From the NCBI GenBank assembly GCA_023259675.1, contig JALRGT010000012.1, forward strand, positions 22,835-86,834: DNA of 64,000 nt, given 5' to 3'. Positions within the stretch are counted from its first letter, which is position 1. Each line of letters opens with the position of its first letter. Of this stretch, positions 12,342 to 21,245 are shown one piece after another. This DNA is from Flavobacterium sp. GTDB taxonomy: Bacteria; Bacteroidota; Bacteroidia; Flavobacteriales; Flavobacteriaceae. Under the pieces are notes generated by a model that was not told the origin of the DNA, searched no databases, and saw only the letters and a list, made by a program, of their open reading frames with translations. Both the position numbers and the translations under genes were made by a program.

Positions 12342-14327
12342 ATGAAAAGAATTCTTTTAAGTACAATCATATTTGTGTTTTTGTCAACAGCTGTTGGTGT
12401 GGCTCAGGTTGTTCATTTAAAATCTCCTAATGGGAAAATTGATATGGTTTTAGAGAACGGAGCCAAAATTTTATGGTCTGTCAAACATGAAAATACTCAG
12501 GTTATAGCTCCTTCATCTATATCATTATCACTTGATAATGGAGTGGTATTAGGGAATAATGCAAAAGTTACAAGTATTAAAAACTCAAAAGTAAACAGCA
12601 GTTTTGCTACACCCATTTATAAAAAGAAAATGGTTGTTGATGAGTATAATCAGCTTATAGTTAACTATAAAGGTGATTTTGGTCTAATTTTAAGAGCTTA
12701 TAATGATGGTGTTGCCTACCGTTTTTTTACAAAGAGAAAAGGGCAAATAATTATAGAATCTGAAGAGGCTAATTTTAACTTTAGTGAAGATCATAAAGCT
12801 TTTATTCCTTATGTGCGCGATCTTAGAGAAAACGATATGTATGCCTCTGCTTTTGAAGTGATGTATGATGAAAAACCACTATCTAAATTTGTAAAAGATT
12901 CATTAGCAATAACTCCGTTTCTTATTGATTTAGGAAATGGAAAAAAGGCGGCTATTATCGAGGCTGATCTTGAGGATTATCCGGGTATGTTTTTAACCAT
13001 AAATAATCAGACAAAGCAAGAATTAAAGGGAGTATTTGCTCATTATCCAAAGGAAGAACGTTTAGGAGGGTATAACAATATGAATTATATGGTGTCTAAA
13101 AGAGAACCATATATCGCTAAAGTAGATGGAGCCCGTAATTTCCCTTGGAGAGCAGTAATTATAAGTGAGAGTGACAAAGAATTAGCTAATAATGATATGG
13201 TTCAAAAGCTTTCAGCTCCTTCCAGAATTGCCGATGTAAGCTGGATAAAACCAGGTAAAGTAGCCTGGGATTGGTGGAATGACTGGAATTTGTCTAAAGT
13301 TGATTTTAAGGCAGGAATTAATACGGAAACGTATAAATATTATATAGATTTTGCTTCTAAAAATAATATTGAGTATGTAGTACTGGATGAAGGTTGGAGT
13401 GAAGAAACTAATATGATGAAAGTTTCACCAAATATGAATGTTGAAGAACTCATTAACTATGGAAAACAAAAAAATGTAGGTATTATTCTCTGGGCTTCTT
13501 GGTATGCTATAAATCAGGTTTTAGATGATGCATTTTCGCAATATTCAAAAATGGGAGTAAAGGGCTTTAAAATCGATTTTATTGATCGTGATGACCAAAA
13601 AATGGTAAAATCGCTATATAATATAGCTGATAAAGCAGCAAAATATAAATTATTTATTGATTATCATGGTATGTATAAACCAACGGGTATTCAGAGAACC
13701 TATCCAAATGTTGTCAATTTTGAAGGGGTTAAAGGTTTAGAGAATGCTAAGTGGACACCAAATGATGATATGCCTTATTATGCTACTTGTATTCCTTTTA
13801 TCAGAATGCTGGCCGGTCCTATGGATTACACACCGGGAGCTATGCGTAATGCAACAAAATTAGATTTTCACCTTAGTAATTCTTTACCAATGAGTCAGGG
13901 CACCAGATGTCATCAATTAGGGATGTATACTGTTTATGAAGCGCCATTACAAATGATGGCTGATAGTCCAACAGCCTATATGAAAGAACAGGAGAGTACT
14001 AACTTTATTTCTCAGATTCCAACCACTTTTGATGAGACAATTGCCCTTGATGGAAAAGTTGGAGAATATGTTGCTATCGCCAGACGAAAAGGAAATAAAT
14101 GGTTTGTAGGTGGTTTAACAAACTGGTCATCAAGAGAAATGACAATAGATTTATCTTTCCTTGACAAAGGAAACTACTCCGCCGAAATTTTTAAAGACGG
14201 AATAAATGCAAATAAAGATGCTACAGATTATGTACGTGAAATAATTAATGTAACCAATGCTGATAAGTTAACAATAAATATGGCTAATGGAGGTGGTTTT
14301 GCAATTGTAATCAGTCCTAAAAATTAG
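12342..14327 (+). CDS. GH97 alpha-glycosidase (alpha-galactosidase or alpha-glucosidase)
   Basis: GH97 enzyme of 661 residues with signal peptide (cleavage near GVAQ), N-terminal beta-supersandwich, TIM barrel (WDWWNDWN, VVLDEGW, KIDFIDRDDQ, DYHGMYKPTG, VNFEGVKGLE) and C-terminal beta domain. GH97 contains both inverting alpha-glucosidases (SusB type) and retaining alpha-galactosidases. The aspartate in KIDFIDRDDQ sits where the retaining branch keeps its nucleophile, which favours alpha-galactosidase, but I could not align it. It is compactly placed between GH31 and GH3. Confidence 0.88.
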   Translation: MKRILLSTIIFVFLSTAVGVAQVVHLKSPNGKIDMVLENGAKILWSVKHENTQVIAPSSISLSLDNGVVLGNNAKVTSIKNSKVNSSFATPIYKKKMVVDEYNQLIVNYKGDFGLILRAYNDGVAYRFFTKRKGQIIIESEEANFNFSEDHKAFIPYVRDLRENDMYASAFEVMYDEKPLSKFVKDSLAITPFLIDLGNGKKAAIIEADLEDYPGMFLTINNQTKQELKGVFAHYPKEERLGGYNNMNYMVSKREPYIAKVDGARNFPWRAVIISESDKELANNDMVQKLSAPSRIADVSWIKPGKVAWDWWNDWNLSKVDFKAGINTETYKYYIDFASKNNIEYVVLDEGWSEETNMMKVSPNMNVEELINYGKQKNVGIILWASWYAINQVLDDAFSQYSKMGVKGFKIDFIDRDDQKMVKSLYNIADKAAKYKLFIDYHGMYKPTGIQRTYPNVVNFEGVKGLENAKWTPNDDMPYYATCIPFIRMLAGPMDYTPGAMRNATKLDFHLSNSLPMSQGTRCHQLGMYTVYEAPLQMMADSPTAYMKEQESTNFISQIPTTFDETIALDGKVGEYVAIARRKGNKWFVGGLTNWSSREMTIDLSFLDKGNYSAEIFKDGINANKDATDYVREIINVTNADKLTINMANGGGFAIVISPKN

Positions 14328-14462
14328 TTGAAATAAAAGAAAGAATATAGTTTTAAGCTAGATAAAAAATGAGCATAATACCGGATATATAATCTGGTGG
14401 AATTCAATTTTGGTTAAGGCTAATATTTAAAATATTCAAAGAAAATAGAAGAACATATTGTA

Positions 14463-16682
14463 ATGAAAGAAAGAAAAATTAGCATTTTAGTAATGTTATT
14501 TATCCTGTTGTCTGTTAACGGATGGGCACAAGTAGCTGTTTATCTAGATGAAAGTAAACCTATAGAAGTTCGTATAAAGGATGCTTTATCAAGGATGACA
14601 TTAGAAGAAAAAGTAGCGCTTTGTCATGCGCAAAGTAAGTTCAGTATTCCAGGTGTACCGAGATTAGGGATTTCCGAATTATGGATGAGCGACGGTCCAC
14701 ACGGAATACATGAAGAGCAATTATGGAACGCCTGGGATTCTGCTAAATGGACTAATGATTCGTGTGCGGCATTCCCTGCTTTAACTGCTTTGGCAGCAAC
14801 ATGGAACAAATCACTCTCAGCTAAATATGGTAAGGCAATTGGTGAAGAAGCACGATATAGAGAAAAAGATGTTTTGCTTGGACCAGGGGTTAATATTTAC
14901 CGTATCCCATTAAATGGACGCAATTTTGAATATTTAGGAGAAGACCCTTACTTAGCTTCTCAAATGGTTGTTCCATATGTTCAAGAGGTGCAGAAAAATG
15001 GAGTAGCTGCCTGCGTAAAACATTTTGCTGTAAATAATCAGGAAACAAACCGTATGGATATTAATGCAATATTGAGTGATAGAGCGCTGCATGAAATCTA
15101 TCTTCCGGCATTTAAAGCAGCTGTTCAGGAAGGAGGTGCCTGGAGTATCATGGGAGCCTACAATAAAGTACTGGGTCAGCATGCTTGTCATAATGAATTA
15201 CTGTTAAATAAAATTTTGAAAAAAGATTGGGGGTTTGACGGTGCTGTTATATCGGATTGGGGAGGAGTACATGATACAAAAGAAGCCGCATTATATGGAT
15301 TAGATATTGAAATGGGATCATTTACAAATGGTTTAACTAGTGAATCTGTATTTACATATAATGATTATTTTTTAGCAAAACCTTATCTTAAAATGCTAAA
15401 AGAAGGCAGTGTTCCAATGAGTACTGTTGATGAGAAAGCAGCAAGAGTTTTACGTTTGATTTTTAGAACTTCGATGAATCGAAATAGACCTTGGGGAAGT
15501 TTTGCCAGTGAAGAACATCATACTACTGCCCGTACTATTGCAGAAGAAGCTATTGTATTGTTAAAAAATAAAGCTGTAATTAAAAATGAGAAGCCTTTAT
15601 TACCGATTGATGGTAATAAATACCAAAATATTCTGGTAATAGGTGAAAATGCAACTCGTATATTAACTGATGGTGGAGGATCTTCAACCCTTAAAGTAAA
15701 AAGATATGTTTCACCATTAGATGGTTTAAAAAGTATCTACGGTGATAAAATTACGTATGCCCAAGGATATGAAGGTGGTAAATCCTTATGGGACAGAGAG
15801 GAAGTAATTCCTGAGACCAGAATAAAATCACTTAGAGATGAAGCTATTCAAAAAGCAAAAAAAGCTGATCTGGTTATTTTTGTAGGAGGATTGAATAAAA
15901 ACTATCACCAGGATAGCGAAGGTAGTGATCGTCCGGATATGAGACTTCCATTTGGACAAGATGAATTAATAACTTCCTTAGCAGCAGTTAACCCAAATAT
16001 TGTGTTTGTTTTATTTAGCGGTAATGCAGTTGAAATGCCATGGATACAAAACGTACCAGCCATTGTTCAAGGGTGGTATTTGGGATCTGAAGGAGGGAAT
16101 GCATTAGCAAATGTTTTAAGTGGTAAAGTAAATCCAAACGGGAAACTTCCTTTTTCTTTCCCTTTAAAATTAAAAGACTGTGGAGCACTTTCATTTGATA
16201 GTTCAGTATTTCCGGGAGATGGTGTAAATGTAAATTATAAAGAAGATATTTTAGTAGGATACCGTTGGTTTGATACTAAAAATATTCCGGTTCTTTTCCC
16301 ATTCGGATATGGCTTGAGTTATACCACATTTCAATATGGAAAACCTACAATTTCTTCAAAATCAATTACAGCAGCTGATTCAGTAGTAGTGACAATTCCG
16401 GTGAAAAATACAGGTAAAGTTGCCGGAAAGGAAATTGTTCAATTGTATGTTAATGATGAAAAATCAAGTTTACCACGCCCATTAAAAGAATTAAAAGCTT
16501 TTGAAAAAGTTTCGTTAGAACCTGGGGAAGAAAAATTAGTAAGCTTTACGATATCAAAAGAGGCTCTTTCTTTTTATGATGACAAAAAAAATACCTGGAT
16601 TGCAGAACCGGGAAAATTCAAAATTATGATTGGAGCTTCGGCAACCGATATCAAGGGTACAGTAGATTTTGTTTTGAAATAA
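14463..16682 (+). CDS. GH3 beta-glucosidase, secreted
   Basis: GH3 retaining exo-beta-glycosidase, 739 residues, with signal peptide (ending GWAQ). The N-terminal barrel contains MSDGPHGIH, GPGVNIYRIPLNGRNFEYLGEDP, KHFAVNNQE and the nucleophile motif VISDWGG. The second domain has GGLNKNYHQDSEGSDR, and a fibronectin-III-like C-terminus follows (PFGYGLSYTTFQYG). It probably releases glucose from cello- or xyloglucan-oligosaccharides after side-chain trimming, the last step in backbone breakdown. A 135-base AT-rich gap with no visible hairpin precedes it. Beta-xylosidase activity is the main alternative. Confidence 0.9.
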   Translation: MKERKISILVMLFILLSVNGWAQVAVYLDESKPIEVRIKDALSRMTLEEKVALCHAQSKFSIPGVPRLGISELWMSDGPHGIHEEQLWNAWDSAKWTNDSCAAFPALTALAATWNKSLSAKYGKAIGEEARYREKDVLLGPGVNIYRIPLNGRNFEYLGEDPYLASQMVVPYVQEVQKNGVAACVKHFAVNNQETNRMDINAILSDRALHEIYLPAFKAAVQEGGAWSIMGAYNKVLGQHACHNELLLNKILKKDWGFDGAVISDWGGVHDTKEAALYGLDIEMGSFTNGLTSESVFTYNDYFLAKPYLKMLKEGSVPMSTVDEKAARVLRLIFRTSMNRNRPWGSFASEEHHTTARTIAEEAIVLLKNKAVIKNEKPLLPIDGNKYQNILVIGENATRILTDGGGSSTLKVKRYVSPLDGLKSIYGDKITYAQGYEGGKSLWDREEVIPETRIKSLRDEAIQKAKKADLVIFVGGLNKNYHQDSEGSDRPDMRLPFGQDELITSLAAVNPNIVFVLFSGNAVEMPWIQNVPAIVQGWYLGSEGGNALANVLSGKVNPNGKLPFSFPLKLKDCGALSFDSSVFPGDGVNVNYKEDILVGYRWFDTKNIPVLFPFGYGLSYTTFQYGKPTISSKSITAADSVVVTIPVKNTGKVAGKEIVQLYVNDEKSSLPRPLKELKAFEKVSLEPGEEKLVSFTISKEALSFYDDKKNTWIAEPGKFKIMIGASATDIKGTVDFVLK

Positions 16683-16799
16683 GGCATTATAATAAATTTT
16701 AATTTGATATGAAATGAGTATATCTGAATAATTGGGGATAAACACCAAAGACGATATGCGAATTATCTATCACCGATAAAAAATAATCAATATCAATAT

Positions 16800-18374
16800 A
16801 TGAAAAATATATTTTTTCTTTTAACTTGTTTTTTAAGTTTCTATAGCAATTCAAATGCTCAGGGGTATAAGAATCCTGTTATTTCTGGTTTTCATCCGGA
16901 TCCAAGTGTGTGCAGAGTAGGGGATGATTATTATTTAGTAACCAGTAGTTTTGAATATTTCCCAGGGGTTCCAGTATTTCATAGTAAAGACTTAATTAAC
17001 TGGACAAAAATCGGTCATTGTTTGACTCGTCCATCCCAGCTTAAATTAGATAAATGTGCCCCTTCTGCGGGTATCTATGCACCAACTATCCGTTATAATG
17101 AGGGGCGTTTTTATATGGTTACTACTAATGTATCCGGTGGGGGCAATTTTTATGTATCTACTGATAATCCGGCCGGGGAATGGTCTGAACCTATTTTTGT
17201 GGAGCAGGGTGGAATTGATCCTACATTGTATTTTGAAGGAAACAAATGCTATTTTATTTCAAATGGTCAGGGGATTACCATTTCTGAAATAGATATAAAA
17301 ACAGGAAAAAGACTCACTGAGAGTAAAATTGTTTGGAATGGAACAGGCGGACGTTATCCGGAATCACCGCATATTTATAAAAAAGACGGATGGTATTATT
17401 TACTGATTTCTGAAGGGGGCACCGAATATGGGCATAAAATGACTATAGCCCGTAGCAAATCTATTTATGGGCCTTATCAGTCGAATCCTTCAAACCCGAT
17501 TTTTACACACATTGATGAAATTTCTCAAAGTAACCCAATTCAAGGGACTGGTCACGGAGATTTTGTTCAGGCTCACGATGGTTCCTGGTGGATTGTTTTC
17601 TTAGGATTTCGTCCACAAAGTTTATTGCATCACGTATTAGGACGTGAAACATTATTAGCACCGGTACGATGGGATGCAAATGCCTGGCCGGTAATCAATG
17701 GTAATGGTACAGTAAACATAGATATGAATGTACCTACTTTGCCGTTACACCCCGTAAAGCAACATGACTTTTCTACCAATTTTGATGAAACAAAATTAGG
17801 CGTCAATTGGAATTATCTTCGAAATCCTTTTATGAAAAATTATTCGCTAACGGAAAAGAAAGGTTCATTAAGGTTGAAAGCAAGCACCGTTACCTTAGAC
17901 GACAATGATTCTCCCACTTTTGTAGCACGCAGACAGGAGCATATTGATTTTTCGGCTACTACTGAGTTGTCATTAAATAATGCCAAAAAAGGCGACGAAG
18001 CGGGAATGACCGTTTATTATTCACCACAGGCACATTATGAGCTTTTATTAAAAAAATCAGAAAATGGCAAACATAAACTGTTAGTTCGTTATCACATGGG
18101 AGTTCTGAATCATATTGCAAATGAGATTGAAATTCCTGGTGATAAAATTTATTTGAAAGTGAAAGGGGATAAGGACTTTTACTCGTTTTATTATTCTTTG
18201 GATGGTAAGCAATTTAATTTCCTAAGCAAGATTAACGTTTGGTATTTGAGTTCTGAAACCAATGGAGGTTTCACGGGAGTTGTTCTTGGGTTATATGCGA
18301 CATCTCCAAATCAAAATACTAATGCCTATGCTGATTTTGACAAGTTTATATATAAACCCGGGGATTTAGACTAA
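16800..18374 (+). CDS. GH43 alpha-L-arabinofuranosidase / beta-xylosidase
   Basis: GH43 inverting enzyme with a five-bladed propeller. The catalytic triad is visible as FHPDPS (general base Asp), GGIDPTLYF (Asp) and YPESPHIY (acid Glu). A C-terminal concanavalin-like domain of about 190 residues (from HDFSTNFDE) is typical of the GH43_12 and related groups. A signal peptide ends at SNAQG. In xyloglucan loci such enzymes remove arabinofuranose side chains; beta-xylosidase is the alternative. It is the last gene of the first operon: a strong terminator starts 54 bases after the stop codon. Confidence 0.88.
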   Translation: MKNIFFLLTCFLSFYSNSNAQGYKNPVISGFHPDPSVCRVGDDYYLVTSSFEYFPGVPVFHSKDLINWTKIGHCLTRPSQLKLDKCAPSAGIYAPTIRYNEGRFYMVTTNVSGGGNFYVSTDNPAGEWSEPIFVEQGGIDPTLYFEGNKCYFISNGQGITISEIDIKTGKRLTESKIVWNGTGGRYPESPHIYKKDGWYYLLISEGGTEYGHKMTIARSKSIYGPYQSNPSNPIFTHIDEISQSNPIQGTGHGDFVQAHDGSWWIVFLGFRPQSLLHHVLGRETLLAPVRWDANAWPVINGNGTVNIDMNVPTLPLHPVKQHDFSTNFDETKLGVNWNYLRNPFMKNYSLTEKKGSLRLKASTVTLDDNDSPTFVARRQEHIDFSATTELSLNNAKKGDEAGMTVYYSPQAHYELLLKKSENGKHKLLVRYHMGVLNHIANEIEIPGDKIYLKVKGDKDFYSFYYSLDGKQFNFLSKINVWYLSSETNGGFTGVVLGLYATSPNQNTNAYADFDKFIYKPGDLD

Positions 18375-18427
18375 TTTAACGGTAAGTACAAATATAAAAG
18401 GATAAAAAATAGGGATGTCATTTTTTT

Positions 18428-18466
18428 AACAGCAGTAAATCTTAGTGTTTACTGCTGTTTTTTTTT
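18428..18466 (+). terminator. Rho-independent terminator of the GH5-to-GH43 operon
   Basis: A perfect 12-bp stem (AACAGCAGTAAA / TTTACTGCTGTT) with an 8-base loop is followed by a run of T. It closes the operon that enters the window from the left. Confidence 0.9.
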
Positions 18467-18616
18467 ATGGTGTGGATTCTTATTTTAATAATTGAAATCA
18501 GGAGTTTTCACCTTAATCTAATTATTATTCTTTTCACGAATAAATACATGATATAGTAGGCTAATTAATACAATTCACACCCTGTTTCGATACAATTTAA
18601 GTCGTTCTAGATGTTT

Positions 18617-18644
18617 TTTCTTACTAGATTTGTTTAGTAAGAAA
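18617..18644 (+). promoter_or_regulatory. Promoter -7 box inside a 10-bp inverted repeat
   Basis: TTTCTTACTA and TAGTAAGAAA are perfect inverted arms separated by 8 bases. The left end of the loop plus the arm edge spells TAGATTTG, a match to the Bacteroidota -7 consensus TAnnTTTG. No clear TTG lies 20 bases upstream. The site is 47-74 bases before the M23-like gene. A repressor bound to the repeat would cover the -7 box. The rest of the 316-base gap 18,375-18,690 holds only the operon terminator. Confidence 0.45.
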
Positions 18645-18690
18645 CTATTTTCAAACTATTAAATTAGGTTTAGTTTAAACATATAAAATT

Positions 18691-19617
18691 ATGATAAGAA
18701 AAAGAATATTTCAAATAGTGTTATTAATATTTTTCAGTATCAATCTTAAGGCTCAGAATCCTAAACTACTCATTACGGTAGAAAGAAATACTGATAATAG
18801 TGTAACTCTTAATTATACTAAGGAATTACCAGGTACCTATACTGTCGACCTAGAATTTGTGCAACTCGAAAATTCAGATGCTCAATTACATCAAAAAATA
18901 GTTGTCTCAGGATATAATGGTATGTTATTAAGATTAAACCCCATAAATAGGCAAACCCCTATTTCTTTGAGCTACAAATACACATCTGTGATTGGAAAGA
19001 TCAATCCAAAAGTTGATACTTTGGTTACTTATTGTCTTCCCTTTAAATTAAATAAAAAGATTACAATTAATGAAGCAATAAATTTGGATGAAAAGTATTT
19101 TAACAACGAAAAAGTAAAAACATGGAAAGTATATGTTGTAAATCTAAAAACGCCTGATACAGTATGTTGCATGCGTAAAGGAATTGTTGTTGATATTAAG
19201 AGAGATGAAAATTCAAATATTCTTAATGAAAAAAAATATACATCTAAAACTAATCAAATACTAATTGAGCATCAAGATGGAACTTATTCTAAATACATTG
19301 GTTTTGATAAAGATAAAATATTTGTAAAATTAGGTGAAGCGGTATATCCTCAAAATCAATTAGGTGTTTTAGGTTTGTATAATGTTGCTGCTTATCGATT
19401 GGATTTTTCCGTTTATTTTCTAGTTGATTATGATTTAGGTCAATTAAATAAACAAAATATGTTAAATAAAAAACTGCCTTTCCAGTACCTGACTCCTAAT
19501 TTTATAACCCAAAATGGTATTGAAAAATTAAAAGATCAAATAGAATATTCAGTAGTTAGCAACAAAGAAATTATAATTCAGGAATTGACTAAAAGAGAAA
19601 AGAAAAAAATTCAATAA
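18691..19617 (+). CDS. Secreted degenerate M23 (LytM-like) protein
   Basis: A 308-residue exported protein (signal peptide ending LKAQ). The C-terminal half resembles an M23 peptidase core: a block around RKGIVVDIKR, then IEHQDGTYSKYIGF, then VKLGEAVYPQNQLGVLG, which matches the usual order of the LytM fold. The zinc-binding HxxxD and HxH residues of active M23 enzymes are absent, so it is probably a non-catalytic relative. The N-terminal half is beta-rich and unrecognised. It has its own promoter and pairs with the Kelch lipoprotein 44 bases downstream. No link to glycan use is evident. Confidence 0.6.
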   Translation: MIRKRIFQIVLLIFFSINLKAQNPKLLITVERNTDNSVTLNYTKELPGTYTVDLEFVQLENSDAQLHQKIVVSGYNGMLLRLNPINRQTPISLSYKYTSVIGKINPKVDTLVTYCLPFKLNKKITINEAINLDEKYFNNEKVKTWKVYVVNLKTPDTVCCMRKGIVVDIKRDENSNILNEKKYTSKTNQILIEHQDGTYSKYIGFDKDKIFVKLGEAVYPQNQLGVLGLYNVAAYRLDFSVYFLVDYDLGQLNKQNMLNKKLPFQYLTPNFITQNGIEKLKDQIEYSVVSNKEIIIQELTKREKKKIQ

Positions 19618-19661
19618 TAATAGAATGATATCTATTGTATAAAAATAAATATTAACCACAT

Positions 19662-20741
19662 ATGAAAAAGATTTTATTAATACTGATGATTACATTATTT
19701 ATTGGATGTTCAAAAGATGATGTATTGAAAGAAACGGAAGTTGAAACACAAATACCTGAAATTGAAATTCAAGATCCTGAAGTTGAACCACAAACCCCTG
19801 AAGTTGAGTCGCAAATCCCGACAGACGTAACTCAAGAAATATTAAATATTAATGAAGAAGAATTTAGGTTTACTTCAAAAGCTAAAAAAAATATGCCTTT
19901 CCCGTCTTATGATTTTGGAGCAGAACTCTACAATGGGAAAATTTATGCTTTTCTAGGGACAGAAGACTATTATTTTTATAAGAATAATTCTTATGGTAAA
20001 GTTTGTGTTTATGATATTGAGCAGGATACTTGGAAAACGGTCAACAATATTCCTCAATATCAAGCACATGCTTCATCAACAATAATAGATGATAAAATTT
20101 ATCTTGTGGGAGCCTATGGATTTAAAAAAACAATTCAGGTTTATAATATTACCAAAAATGTTTGGGAGCAAAGTCTTACATTGCCTATTGGTTCCTATTG
20201 GTCAACAGTAGAAACTATAAACGGTAAGATTTATATTTTTGGTGGATATGCTGAGGGAGTTAATGGTTTGGGAATACAATTTTTGTCTACTGTCCAGATA
20301 TATAATCCTAAAACAAATCAGTGGACTTATGGAACTGAAATGCCTGAAAAAATCCAGACACCAAATTCTCTAATATATAATAATGAAGTTTATGTGTGGG
20401 ATCTAAACCTGATGTTAAAATATAATCCTGTTAATGAAAGCTGGACTTATGTAGATAAACTTCAATCCTATTCTAAAGCTTCACAAGAAGGAATTGTATT
20501 GAATGATTATTTACTTTTCATTTCAGGACAAAATGGACATAGTTTTAATGATAAAGCATCTAAGAAAATATACTTATACAATCCAAAAAAAAACAATTAT
20601 ATAGAATCTATTAGTAGTTTAACAACAGGTAGACATTATAACTATAATGTTTTTCAATATAAAAATAAAATTTATATTCTTGGAGGAAGGGAGGATCAAC
20701 AATGGAATGCCATGGATGATGTTGTTGAAATTACATTCTGA
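19662..20741 (+). CDS. Kelch-repeat beta-propeller lipoprotein
   Basis: Lipoprotein (lipobox IGCS) with an acidic linker built from about four degenerate copies of EVExQxP (residues about 25-55), followed by Kelch-type repeats to the end. Repeat marks are NGKIYAFLG, DDKIYLVGAYG, NGKIYIFGGYA and KNKIYILGGRE, each followed by Y/VYNxxxxxW strands. This predicts a six-bladed propeller displayed at the cell envelope, probably for protein or glycan binding; no catalytic function can be assigned. It is likely co-transcribed with the M23-like gene, and a terminator follows at 20,822. Confidence 0.75.
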   Translation: MKKILLILMITLFIGCSKDDVLKETEVETQIPEIEIQDPEVEPQTPEVESQIPTDVTQEILNINEEEFRFTSKAKKNMPFPSYDFGAELYNGKIYAFLGTEDYYFYKNNSYGKVCVYDIEQDTWKTVNNIPQYQAHASSTIIDDKIYLVGAYGFKKTIQVYNITKNVWEQSLTLPIGSYWSTVETINGKIYIFGGYAEGVNGLGIQFLSTVQIYNPKTNQWTYGTEMPEKIQTPNSLIYNNEVYVWDLNLMLKYNPVNESWTYVDKLQSYSKASQEGIVLNDYLLFISGQNGHSFNDKASKKIYLYNPKKNNYIESISSLTTGRHYNYNVFQYKNKIYILGGREDQQWNAMDDVVEITF

Positions 20742-20821
20742 TAACTAACAGAAACAATTTCAAAAATTTTAATGCAAAAATAATACTTTAAAACAAATGT
20801 TGCTGGTGTAAAACACCCCAG

Positions 20822-20856
20822 ACAGGTAGTATATAATAAAATACTATCTTGTTTTT
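20822..20856 (+). terminator. Imperfect hairpin terminator after Kelch gene
   Basis: ACAGGTAGTAT pairs with ATACTATCTTGT with one bulge and one G-U pair, and is followed by a short T-run. It is weaker than the other terminators in the window. Confidence 0.6.
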
Positions 20857-21063
20857 AAAGGTAAAATTTTAGGGCTTTATAATGTTGTTCGTTTTTTTAT
20901 TGTTTTGGGTTATAGTTGGTTTTTATTTCTAACTCAGTTGCATTCAATAATAAATTATGACTTCCTGATCCTGTTACTTCAAAGAGAGATAATGTGTTTG
21001 ATTGTTACTTCATAATTAATTTTCAATGGAGAAGGTATTCAATTGCCAAACAAATCTAAAATG

Positions 21064-21129
21064 ACACATAATGGTCTAATGCACGATACATTTTAAACCT
21101 TTTGTTTTTTTGAATATAAGGTAATTTTA
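21064..21129 (+). promoter_or_regulatory. Putative PUL activator site and promoter (GH2-esterase operon)
   Basis: A direct-repeat-like site, ACACATAA then CGATACATTTTAAACC, with the ACAT cores 22 bases apart. The downstream half matches the site upstream of susC over GATACATTTTAA. A -7-like box TAATTTTA starts 34 bases after the proximal ACAT, so the proximal half-site sits where a -33 element would be, as expected for an activator-dependent promoter. The regulator is unknown and no hybrid two-component gene is in the window. Confidence 0.55.
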
Positions 21130-21245
21130 TCTTTCATAAAAAAGTTTCCTGATTGAGGTTAATTTTTATGTAGTTATCCAAAATTGGATTATTCGTAGTC
21201 GGATTTTAAAAACTAGAAAGAAGTATTGTTGTGTAAATTTTAAAA

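Larger units (their letters stand above)
20742..21245. other. 504-base intergenic region upstream of the GH2/esterase operon
   Basis: It contains the Kelch-gene terminator near its left end and the GATACAT regulatory site at 21,064-21,129. Between 20,860 and 21,060 I see AT-rich sequence without a convincing frame or repeat. Confidence 0.6.
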
